Assembly: GCF_002208135.1 (NCBI RefSeq)
Contig: NZ_CP021646.1
Coordinates: forward strand, 2,916,001 to 2,980,000
DNA: 64,000 nucleotides
Direction of reading: 5' to 3'
From: Pseudoalteromonas piscicida
Lineage (GTDB): Bacteria; Pseudomonadota; Gammaproteobacteria; Enterobacterales; Alteromonadaceae
In this document: positions 47,675 to 54,842 of the stretch, in pieces
How the letters are laid out: each line of letters begins with the position of its first letter
Position numbering within the stretch: the stretch's first letter is position 1
The notes under the pieces: model-generated
What the model was told of the DNA's origin: nothing
The model's database searches: none
Seen by the model: the letters and a program-made list of their open reading frames with translations, nothing else
Made by a program: the position numbers and the translations under genes

Positions 47675-48435
47675 TTTACCTCTGTTGTTATAGCGCTTTT
47701 ACTAAATACGATGACACGATAAGCGGGACCCAAATCAGACTGATACCAGTCCTTGGTGTGCTTATCAAATTGGATTGATGTTGCAGGCGTAGCGTAGATA
47801 GGTAAAGTGCGAAATTGTTGTTGATATTCATTGTGTACATGACCATGAAATAGCCCTAAGACTTGCTCTGAATCCACCAACAGGTTTAAAAGTGCAGGAC
47901 CATTTTCAAGGATATGTTTATCTAAATAGCCATCAATCGGACTAGGATGATGATGAGCAAAAACAATCGTATTGTTACCTATATTATTGGTAAGCTTGTC
48001 TTTGAGCGCCCCTAAATGTGACTTAGCGCACCATCCGGCGGGTGATTCACCCTTTGAATTTATCAAAAGCACTTGGCCAAACGGACCAGAGATGCATTTA
48101 TGACGGACAATTTGCCCAACACTCATTTCTTCGAGTAACGCTAACTCGTCGTGGTTACCTGGCACCCAAAGCACTGGGCATTGCAAATCACTCTCCCTCA
48201 CTATACGGGCAAACTCATGATAAGAAGCCGCACTGTGATCTTGTGTTAAATCACCGCCAAACACCACACAATCAAAATGCTCTTCGGCCATCGCGGCCAG
48301 AGTGCGAGCGAGGTTAGTAGCGGTATTTACCGCAAAGTATTCCCCAGAGGGCGTGGCAAACAAATGGCAATCCGTAAAATGCCCGATACGAATTTGCGCT
48401 TTATCGAATTGTAGCTCGAGATCAAACCAAGCCAT
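47659..48435 (-). CDS. cpdA: 3',5'-cyclic-AMP phosphodiesterase
   Basis: Calcineurin-like metallophosphoesterase that lowers cAMP, 258 residues. The metal-binding series is complete: GHFTDCHLF (DxH), VFGGDLTQD (GD), VPGNHDE (GNHD), FAHHHPSPIDG and GLFHGHVHNEY (GHxH). It overlaps yqiB by 14 bp upstream and yqiA by 16 bp downstream, so the whole run nudF-yqiB-cpdA-yqiA is one operon. Confidence 0.95.
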   Translation of the reverse strand: MAWFDLELQFDKAQIRIGHFTDCHLFATPSGEYFAVNTATNLARTLAAMAEEHFDCVVFGGDLTQDHSAASYHEFARIVRESDLQCPVLWVPGNHDELALLEEMSVGQIVRHKCISGPFGQVLLINSKGESPAGWCAKSHLGALKDKLTNNIGNNTIVFAHHHPSPIDGYLDKHILENGPALLNLLVDSEQVLGLFHGHVHNEYQQQFRTLPIYATPATSIQFDKHTKDWYQSDLGPAYRVIVFSKSAITTEVKWLGK

Positions 48436-48877
48436 TGTTTACATCCCAGTTTAAATGCACACGACCTTTTTCTAAACAGACCATAAGCCAATCGGCTAAA
48501 AACGCATTAATTTGATATTTCTCATCTTTTTGATGCATATCAGGGTTTGGGTAACCATAGGATGGCTTGATTCTACGATGATAATCACGGTGAATTACTT
48601 CAGCCACTTTAGCATCATGGTAGAGGCGCACAGACAACGAAAAGTGTGGCAAATGAGTACTTATCGTCGCCATCTGCTCGATGTGAACGTCCGTCGTGTA
48701 TTTACTGACCCCAGCTACGCTCAAACAGTATCGCGCAGAGGCTAAGTCAATCACTCGACTCTCACCTTCCACTTCTTCGGGTAGCAGTTTTAGCGCACGT
48801 AAATAATTACGCTCGCACAGCGTGATGTAACGGGGCAGAGATTGAATATACTGCTTTGAACTCAGCACTTGTGACAA
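48422..48877 (-). CDS. yqiB: DUF1249 family protein YqiB
   Basis: A 151-residue cytoplasmic protein of the DUF1249 family, recognised from KLLPEEVEGESRVIDL and the C-terminal PNPDMHQKDEKYQINAFLADWL. Function unknown. Fixed position between nudF and cpdA, as in E. coli; overlaps cpdA and lies 11 bp after nudF. Confidence 0.9.
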   Translation of the reverse strand: MSQVLSSKQYIQSLPRYITLCERNYLRALKLLPEEVEGESRVIDLASARYCLSVAGVSKYTTDVHIEQMATISTHLPHFSLSVRLYHDAKVAEVIHRDYHRRIKPSYGYPNPDMHQKDEKYQINAFLADWLMVCLEKGRVHLNWDVNNGLV

Positions 48878-48888
48878 AAATACAACTC

Positions 48889-49503
48889 CTAAACTGCTTC
48901 TATAATCCGCGCTTTATTTATTGCCAACCATTGTAGACTAATAACAGTGGCAGCGTTATCGATTTCCTCATTATCAAGGCGTGCTAAGGCTTCATCAAGT
49001 GACATCACATGCACTTTAATATCTTCACCTTCTTCAGCCAGCCCATAGACTCCCTCCGCACCAGATAGATCAGCAAGCGCTAAATACAAGTATAGCCGTT
49101 CCGTTGTACCACCTGGACTCGATAAATAAGAGCGCATATAAATGAGCTTATCAAGCTCAAGTCCTGCTTCTTCTTTGGCTTCTTTTCTTGCAACAGACTC
49201 GTAATCCTCACTCCCTTCTGCCATCCCAGCGATGCATTCCAAAAGCCATGGGGAATGTTTTGAAGCCAACGCCCCAATTCGAATTTGCTCAATAAGCAAC
49301 ACGCTATCCGTAACAGGATCGTACGGCAATATTGCAACTGCATGACCACGCTCTAATATCTCGCGAGATATCGGCTCTGACACACCGCCATTAAATAAAG
49401 CGTGGGTAAACTGGTACTTGTGAATGGTAAAAAAGCCATTGAAGATTGTTTCTATTGAAGAAACATTGACGTCGACTTTGTTGAACTGACTCAAAGGTTT
49501 CAT
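48889..49503 (-). CDS. nudF: ADP-ribose pyrophosphatase
   Basis: Nudix hydrolase splitting ADP-ribose to AMP and ribose 5-phosphate, 204 residues. The Nudix box reads GMAEGSEDYESVARKEAKEE followed by AGL; the usual Arg before the first catalytic Glu is Lys here, a conservative change. The N-terminal dimer-forming beta sheet region (IETIFNGFFTIHKYQFTH) fits NudF. First gene of the nudF-yqiB-cpdA-yqiA operon and divergent from tolC. Confidence 0.94.
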   Translation of the reverse strand: MKPLSQFNKVDVNVSSIETIFNGFFTIHKYQFTHALFNGGVSEPISREILERGHAVAILPYDPVTDSVLLIEQIRIGALASKHSPWLLECIAGMAEGSEDYESVARKEAKEEAGLELDKLIYMRSYLSSPGGTTERLYLYLALADLSGAEGVYGLAEEGEDIKVHVMSLDEALARLDNEEIDNAATVISLQWLAINKARIIEAV

Positions 49504-49750
49504 AAAATAATCCTGTGTTTTTTAACAGCAACGGTTTAAAAGCTAACCAATCGCCCTTATAGTAGGGTCATACCTGAATAAGTAAACGAAGTCGTTTACC
49601 TTTAACTTTTTCCACTTTACAATACCCAAGTGGTATTAATATATTCTGTTACACTTGTTGGCGATGTTTTACGCATTTGGTCTTTAATTGGGCCGCAAAA
49701 ACAGGGTAACATGCTGACAGTATAAAAATTGTCTAAGGACTGAGCGAAAA

Positions 49751-51097
49751 ATGAAAAAAACTCTACTATCATTAGTTGTTGGGTTGTCGTGCGCACTTTC
49801 AAGCAGCCTGTCCCACGCTGAAGACCTACTGCAAGTATACGACATTGCAACGGTTAATGATCCTACCGTATTGAAGGCTAAAGCGCAGGCGGATGCACAA
49901 AAATATGCACAAGACCAAGCGTTAGGTGTACTACTACCTCAGCTTGGCTTTCAAATGAGCTATACAGACGTTACGTCAGAAGGCGCCTTGAACGAGCAAA
50001 ATGATGGCACAGGTTACACATTATATGAGTCTGACACTGATACTTTTCAGCGTTCTATTTCTTTAAACCAAACCATCTTTAATATGGCATCTTGGCAAGG
50101 GCTATCAATTGCCGAAAAGCGTGCAATGCAAGCAGCAACTCAGTATGAACAGCAAAAGCAAACTCTAATCGTCCGGATCGCTGAAGGTTACTTCAACGTG
50201 CTAAGCGCATTAGATAGCCTAGAGTTTGTACAAGCAGAGAAACGCGCAATTGAACGTCAGCTCGAGCAGACTAAACAGCGCTACGAAGTTGGTTTGACTG
50301 CAATTACAGACGTGCATGAAGCAAGAGCGCAGTTTGACCGCGCGGTTGCAGACGAAATTGTTGCAAGTAATGCAGTTGAAACCGCGCGTGAAACGTTACG
50401 TACGATTACAGGTAAGTATCACGCAAAACTAGACAAACTAAACACTGAAACTTTCTCGACAGTTAAACCAACGCAAGATACCAATGATTTTATCGAGATT
50501 GCGAAGGCGAAAAACCTAGATCTTCAAGTTGCGAAATCTGCGGTTGACATCGCAAAAGATCAAATCGATTTAGCGAAGGCTGGCCACTATCCAACACTAA
50601 AATTAAACGCCACCTATTCTGATTCTCTGGCTGATAGCGCAGGTAGACAGCACGCACCTCGTAGTGACAGAACCTCTGTTGGCTTAACATTAGACGTACC
50701 AATTTACACTGGTGGTCAAACCGTTGCTGCGACCGATCAAGCTCGCGCAAACTTCGTTGCTAGCAGCGAGGATATGGAAGCAGCAGTGCGTAACATGACA
50801 CGCTCAGTGATCACATCGTACAACCAAGTGGTTTCAGATGTTGCAACATACCGCGCACTAGAGCAAGCCGTAGTTTCAGCAGAAAGCGCCTTGCAAGCGA
50901 CTGAAGCGGGTTTTGATGTCGGTACCCGTACCATCGTAGACGTACTAGTAAGCACGCAAAACCTTTATAACGCGAAACGTAACCTAGCTGATATTCGTTA
51001 TCGCTATGTACTATCATCACTACGCTTAAAACAAGCAGCTGGTACGCTATCTCGTGCCGATCTTGAAGCGATCAACCAAGGCTTGATTGAAGGCTAG
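49751..51097 (+). CDS. tolC: Outer-membrane efflux channel TolC
   Basis: Trimeric outer-membrane duct used by tripartite efflux pumps and type I secretion, 448 residues. A signal peptide (MKKTLLSLVVGLSCALSSSLSHA) is followed by EDLLQVYDIATVNDPTVLKAKAQ and two structural repeats of the OEP fold, with coiled-coil helices rich in Ala/Gln and YEVGLTAITDVHEARA and FDVGTRTIVDVLVSTQ at repeat ends. Divergent from nudF, as in E. coli, across about 247 bp that should hold both promoters. Ends in a strong terminator. Confidence 0.96.
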   Translation: MKKTLLSLVVGLSCALSSSLSHAEDLLQVYDIATVNDPTVLKAKAQADAQKYAQDQALGVLLPQLGFQMSYTDVTSEGALNEQNDGTGYTLYESDTDTFQRSISLNQTIFNMASWQGLSIAEKRAMQAATQYEQQKQTLIVRIAEGYFNVLSALDSLEFVQAEKRAIERQLEQTKQRYEVGLTAITDVHEARAQFDRAVADEIVASNAVETARETLRTITGKYHAKLDKLNTETFSTVKPTQDTNDFIEIAKAKNLDLQVAKSAVDIAKDQIDLAKAGHYPTLKLNATYSDSLADSAGRQHAPRSDRTSVGLTLDVPIYTGGQTVAATDQARANFVASSEDMEAAVRNMTRSVITSYNQVVSDVATYRALEQAVVSAESALQATEAGFDVGTRTIVDVLVSTQNLYNAKRNLADIRYRYVLSSLRLKQAAGTLSRADLEAINQGLIEG

Positions 51098-51118
51098 GTA
51101 CTTCAATTATCAGCTCTG

Positions 51119-51150
51119 AAAAGGCCAGCTATGCTGGCTTTTTGTATTTT
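51119..51150 (+). terminator. Rho-independent terminator after tolC
   Basis: GCCAGC-TAT-GCTGGC followed by TTTTTGTATTTTT, 26 bp past the tolC stop. Confidence 0.92.
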
Positions 51151-51202
51151 TACAGCAATATAGATAAACTAGCCTCTTCAATTAAGTCTCAGGTATATTA
51201 CT

Positions 51203-52126
51203 TTGGTTACTCATTCACCTTTCAAATGGTCATTCTTAGCACCTAAATTTTGGCTGACTTGGCTTGGTGTTTTCGCCCTGTATTTAATCTCATGGCTCCC
51301 ACAAAATGTTCAATTTGCACTGGGTAAAGGCCTTGGACGTCTAGTCCATAAATATATGAAACGTCGCCGCCATATTGCTGATGTTAATTTGAAACTTTGC
51401 TTTCCACACCTAAGTGAAACAGAACATAAAGCGATGCTACTAAAGAATATGGAAAATACAGGCATAGCAACGCTTGAGACGGGAATGGCATGGTGGTGGC
51501 CAGAATGGCGCATTAATCAGGTGGTGGGTTCCATCAAAGGTTTAGAGCATATTGAAGCCGTACAAAAACAAGGAAAAGGGGTACTTATGCTGGTCCCCCA
51601 TATGTTGCACCTCGAGATGGCAAGCCGAGTGCTAGGCACAAAAATGCAAGGTGTTGGCTTTTATCGCCCACACAATAATCCACTTATGGAGTTTTTTATG
51701 ACCCGTGGGAGACTGCGCTCAAATGAGTATTTAGTCACCAAACGAGACGTCAAAGGATTATTGAAAACGCTCTCGAGCAAACGCGTGTGTTATTACCTGC
51801 CTGATCAAGATTATGGCCGCAAGCGCTGTGAGTTTGCACCTTTCTTTGCGGTACCTGATGCAGCAACAACAACTGGTACTTTATTATTTTCTGCAAGCAA
51901 AAAAGCTGAGACTTTAAGCTTACACTGTACGAGAGACGCAAAAGGGATGTATCATTTAGACATACAACCTATATTAGAATCATTCCCAAGTGGTAATGAC
52001 CTTGCGGATGTTACTCGCGTCAACGAGAGAATGGAGCAAGCAATCAATTGTGCGCCGGATCAATACATGTGGGTGCATCGTCGCTTTAAAACGCGACCTG
52101 ATGAAAAGGCACCTTCGTTTTACTAG
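51203..52126 (+). CDS. Lipid A acyltransferase, LpxL/LpxP type
   Basis: Inner-membrane acyltransferase that adds a secondary acyl chain to Kdo2-lipid IVA, 307 residues. An N-terminal membrane segment (FWLTWLGVFALYLISWLP) is followed by the catalytic HX4(D/E) motif in VPHMLHLEMASRVLG and YYLPDQDYGRKRCEFAPFFAV, typical of LpxL-family enzymes. Whether it is the LpxL or LpxM position cannot be told. The start is a TTG; the nearest AGG is about 9 bases upstream and no closer ATG exists. Confidence 0.9.
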   Translation: MVTHSPFKWSFLAPKFWLTWLGVFALYLISWLPQNVQFALGKGLGRLVHKYMKRRRHIADVNLKLCFPHLSETEHKAMLLKNMENTGIATLETGMAWWWPEWRINQVVGSIKGLEHIEAVQKQGKGVLMLVPHMLHLEMASRVLGTKMQGVGFYRPHNNPLMEFFMTRGRLRSNEYLVTKRDVKGLLKTLSSKRVCYYLPDQDYGRKRCEFAPFFAVPDAATTTGTLLFSASKKAETLSLHCTRDAKGMYHLDIQPILESFPSGNDLADVTRVNERMEQAINCAPDQYMWVHRRFKTRPDEKAPSFY

Positions 52127-52145
52127 GGTCTTGGAGTAGTTTGAA

Positions 52146-52754
52146 ATGGCTAAGAAGAAAAAAAATAAATTATCGTCAATCTGGTTTTGGGCTAAACATC
52201 TGTCACTGGGTGTGTTACTCATTTGGGCTGCTTACTATTTCCTTTTTGGTGCCTCTAAGAACCTAAACTTTAGGGAGACCACCAATGTCGCGGCGCAAGG
52301 CTTGTCGCAATTTTACGAGAGTTTTAGAAATAGTATGAGCAATCGTGATACGGATCGCGAAAAATACGTTATCACACTTGGAAAACCCACTTATCCGCTC
52401 GATGATGCTCTAGCACAAAGAGCACTTGCTGTTAAACCATCTAACCCTAAATGGACCGGAGAGAAGCAACCAAGACGCTTCGATACGGGAGACACACTTA
52501 AAGATGTGCTCACAAAGCAAGCCAAAGAAGAAGGCGTCGAACTATTTTGGTATTTAGAGCGAGATTACGTGGTGAAATATAACTTCCGTCTTGATACTGA
52601 CTTTGTTACTGCGCTTTATCAAGTTGGAACGGCTATAAATGACGACTTTGAATTTCAAGTCTATACATTTTTTTGCCCACGAGAGCGCGCTGCTGTGATC
52701 ACCGAAAACCCACCAATCTATGTACGTGAAAACTGTCGTAAGCTTGCGGGCTAA
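52146..52754 (+). CDS. TcpQ-domain membrane protein
   Basis: A 202-residue protein with a Lys-rich N-terminus, one membrane segment (SLGVLLIWAAYYFLFG) and a C-terminal TcpQ/PilL-like domain (about 110-195: FDTGDTLKDVLTKQAKEEGVELFW, ...YNFRLDTDFVTALYQVGTAI..., FQVYTFFCPRERAAVITE). The family was named for toxin co-regulated pilus biosynthesis but is widespread as single envelope proteins. It lies 19 bp after the acyltransferase gene, suggesting cotranscription. No pilus genes are nearby. Confidence 0.75.
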   Translation: MAKKKKNKLSSIWFWAKHLSLGVLLIWAAYYFLFGASKNLNFRETTNVAAQGLSQFYESFRNSMSNRDTDREKYVITLGKPTYPLDDALAQRALAVKPSNPKWTGEKQPRRFDTGDTLKDVLTKQAKEEGVELFWYLERDYVVKYNFRLDTDFVTALYQVGTAINDDFEFQVYTFFCPRERAAVITENPPIYVRENCRKLAG

Positions 52755-52764
52755 CAAAATACAA

Positions 52765-52796
52765 GCTTCCTTTAGTCCACTATGCTTAAAGGAAGC
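52765..52796 (+). terminator. Hairpin after the TcpQ-domain gene
   Basis: Ten-base perfect arms GCTTCCTTTA / TAAAGGAAGC around a 12-base loop, 10 bp past the stop. Weak A/T tail, so termination is probable rather than certain. Confidence 0.65.
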
Positions 52797-53015
52797 AATT
52801 ACACCATAGCAACTTCCTCCACAGAATTAAAAATAAGAATAAAAATCAACTAACTAAACTTAGAAAGTACGATTGTTCTTAATACAAATACCTTATTTCA
52901 AGCGCATTCCTAAAAGTTAATTTATATCGTTTAGCTCAATAAAAACACAAATAAAACTTTACAAAAAATAACAAAGGATCAAATATAGAAACAAATAATA
53001 AAAATAAAAAAAACA

Positions 53016-53870
53016 ATGAGCATCATATTTAACACCTTGATTTCCTTTTTTACGGGCATTACTTTGGCTTCTGCTTATTTTATCTTCTCCACTAATCAGC
53101 CACAGGTTGCAGAGTCAATTAATAAAACTCATCTGCGAACTATTAATACACTTCAAACAGAATTAGCGCAGATCGAATCTAAAAATAGTGAATTACAAAA
53201 GAGATTAGTTGAAAGCCAAACAAAGAGAGACTCAAACTTTGCGAACTTAGATAACACAGACGATCTTCAATCAACCTTCTCTCAACGGCCAAAGCCTGAA
53301 CTATCAGCGCCTCGCGCTGTTTCACTTGATAACTTGAAGGTTGTCAATGTTATGCCCACGGTCAGTCACTTGTCTGCAGAGATGGAGCTTGATGATGTTC
53401 AAAAAGTCGAATTACAAGAAGCCTTAATGGCAAAGGCAAATCAAGACTATGAGATCTGGGAGCATTATCAAGCGACAGCATCATCAGATCCTACGAATGC
53501 TCCTCAAATTCGAGCTGATTTCGAGTATAAACTACAAAATAATGCCAAGTCTTTCGCAACAACCGTTAGCAGCTTATTAAGCGCAGATCAAATTAAGCAA
53601 TATCGAGCTTTTGAATTAAGAGAGCAAAAGCTGTTAGTAAGTCAAAAGTTAGCCATGTTACAAAATGAATTAAATAAAATTGTATTATCAGAGTATCAAA
53701 AACAAGAGGTATCTCGATTAAGTCAATCTGTTTTTAGTGCGCCAAGTGATATCACGCTAGGTACAGCAGGTAGCCCTTATGCCAAGCAACAAGTTTCCAC
53801 CGACTTTGAAAAGCTGGCTGAAATAAAATCACTTTTCAATGAACAGCAGCTCCAACAGTTTACATACTGA
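53016..53870 (+). CDS. Anchored coiled-coil protein of unknown function
   Basis: A 284-residue protein with one N-terminal membrane segment (IIFNTLISFFTGITLASAYFIF), a short coiled coil (about 45-70, TLQTELAQIESKNSELQKRL) and a largely helical C-terminal part. Repeated L-x-x-x-Q-type motifs (LSADQIKQY, LSEYQKQEV, LFNEQQLQQF) recall the LTxxQ helices of CpxP/Spy-like periplasmic proteins, which is suggestive only. It lies in an AT-rich stretch with an unusually A-rich leader and, together with the next gene, looks acquired. Gene is real by coding structure; function unknown. Confidence 0.6.
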   Translation: MSIIFNTLISFFTGITLASAYFIFSTNQPQVAESINKTHLRTINTLQTELAQIESKNSELQKRLVESQTKRDSNFANLDNTDDLQSTFSQRPKPELSAPRAVSLDNLKVVNVMPTVSHLSAEMELDDVQKVELQEALMAKANQDYEIWEHYQATASSDPTNAPQIRADFEYKLQNNAKSFATTVSSLLSADQIKQYRAFELREQKLLVSQKLAMLQNELNKIVLSEYQKQEVSRLSQSVFSAPSDITLGTAGSPYAKQQVSTDFEKLAEIKSLFNEQQLQQFTY

Positions 53871-53911
53871 TTAAAGTTGCATTTAACTATAACTAATAAT
53901 AAAGGAATAAA

Positions 53912-54400
53912 ATGAAGTACTTTTATCTATCCGTATTGGGAACTACACTACTCGCATGTAGCTCAGTCTCTGAAGCCAGAATCGACTGCCCAGGAGGGCA
54001 AGGTTATTGGGATTATCAAACACGACAAGTTCAAGTTTGTGACACTGAAACGAGAACGGTTGAAACTACAAAAAGACATTGTAGCTATGGGGGTGTCACT
54101 TGGTTAGGTCATTTATGGCATGAACCAGACTTTCCACTACCAATGACAAGCTATGAAACAGGCTTGAGGATCATTGAACAGTCTAATACTTGCCCTTCTA
54201 GCGTTTACACTTCAAGAACTGGAACTTATTGGTACACAGATCCAGAAGGAAGAAGGTGGATTAGCAATTACACTTACAGCGGTAATATAGGGTTAACTAA
54301 CAACAAGCTAGTAACCACAACATCAACCGAGACAATTAAGACCAACTGCCGCACGGAAACTCAAACAGTGAGAGTGTGGCGCTGTGGCATGATCCCTTAA
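53912..54400 (+). CDS. Cysteine-rich putative lipoprotein
   Basis: A 162-residue protein. MKYFYLSVLGTTLLACSS gives a lipobox-like LLAC with Cys16, so it may be lipidated; cleavage after SEA by signal peptidase I is an alternative. The mature part has about seven Cys and many aromatic residues (GQGYWDYQTRQVQVCDT, RTGTYWYTDPEGRRWISNY) with symmetric Cys-Arg-Thr-Glu-Thr segments near both ends, as in small disulfide-bonded secreted domains. No family recognised. It lies 41 bp after the coiled-coil gene and starts after AAAGGAATAAA, a good ribosome-binding site. Probably cotranscribed. Confidence 0.6.
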   Translation: MKYFYLSVLGTTLLACSSVSEARIDCPGGQGYWDYQTRQVQVCDTETRTVETTKRHCSYGGVTWLGHLWHEPDFPLPMTSYETGLRIIEQSNTCPSSVYTSRTGTYWYTDPEGRRWISNYTYSGNIGLTNNKLVTTTSTETIKTNCRTETQTVRVWRCGMIP

Positions 54401-54475
54401 TAGTAAATACTTGAAATAAGGCCAATCACTCGATTTGTATTGGCCTTATATTTAACCTGAGCTTCGGATAATTAA

Positions 54476-54640
54476 TGCCTTTCTAGCGGCCAGTTTTAGC
54501 GCTAACTTCGTTGAATTCACTTCCAATAGCCAGCTATTGGTGCGTAAATTCGCCTTGCCTACAGGATGTAGGTACCAGGGCGGTAGTAGGACACGAGAGC
54601 GGAGTTATCCCCAAAACTCTCTGGCTAGATAAGAAGATAG
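54476..54640. repeat. Inverted-repeat element carrying the shared GGTACC module
   Basis: Imperfect inverted ends near TTTCTAGCGGCCAGTTTTAG and, from the right, TTATCTAGCCAGAGAGTTTT. The middle (about 54548-54605) contains CTTGCCTACAGGATGTAGGT, ACCAGGGCGGTAGTAGGAC and ACGAGAGCGGAG, closely matching the extra module in the MITE-like element at 36697. Boundaries are approximate. The rest of the gap to glnE (54641-54842) shows nothing else clear, except an ATACCAGTTTCACTAAATAC end-like sequence overlapping the glnE stop. Confidence 0.65.
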
Positions 54641-54842
54641 TTTAAGGTGATTAAAAAACAATGAGTTAGCTCATTCCTTATCCAAACCTCTGGTTATTTA
54701 CCTCGCAACCACAGTACTGTAGTTTGCTTTCTCCCATTGAATAATGGTGAAGCCCAGATAAAAACTAAAACACTGATTTTTTGCCCTTCTTTAGGACACT
54801 CGACGCTAAAACTAACAACTAAAGAAGCTTATACCAGTTTCA

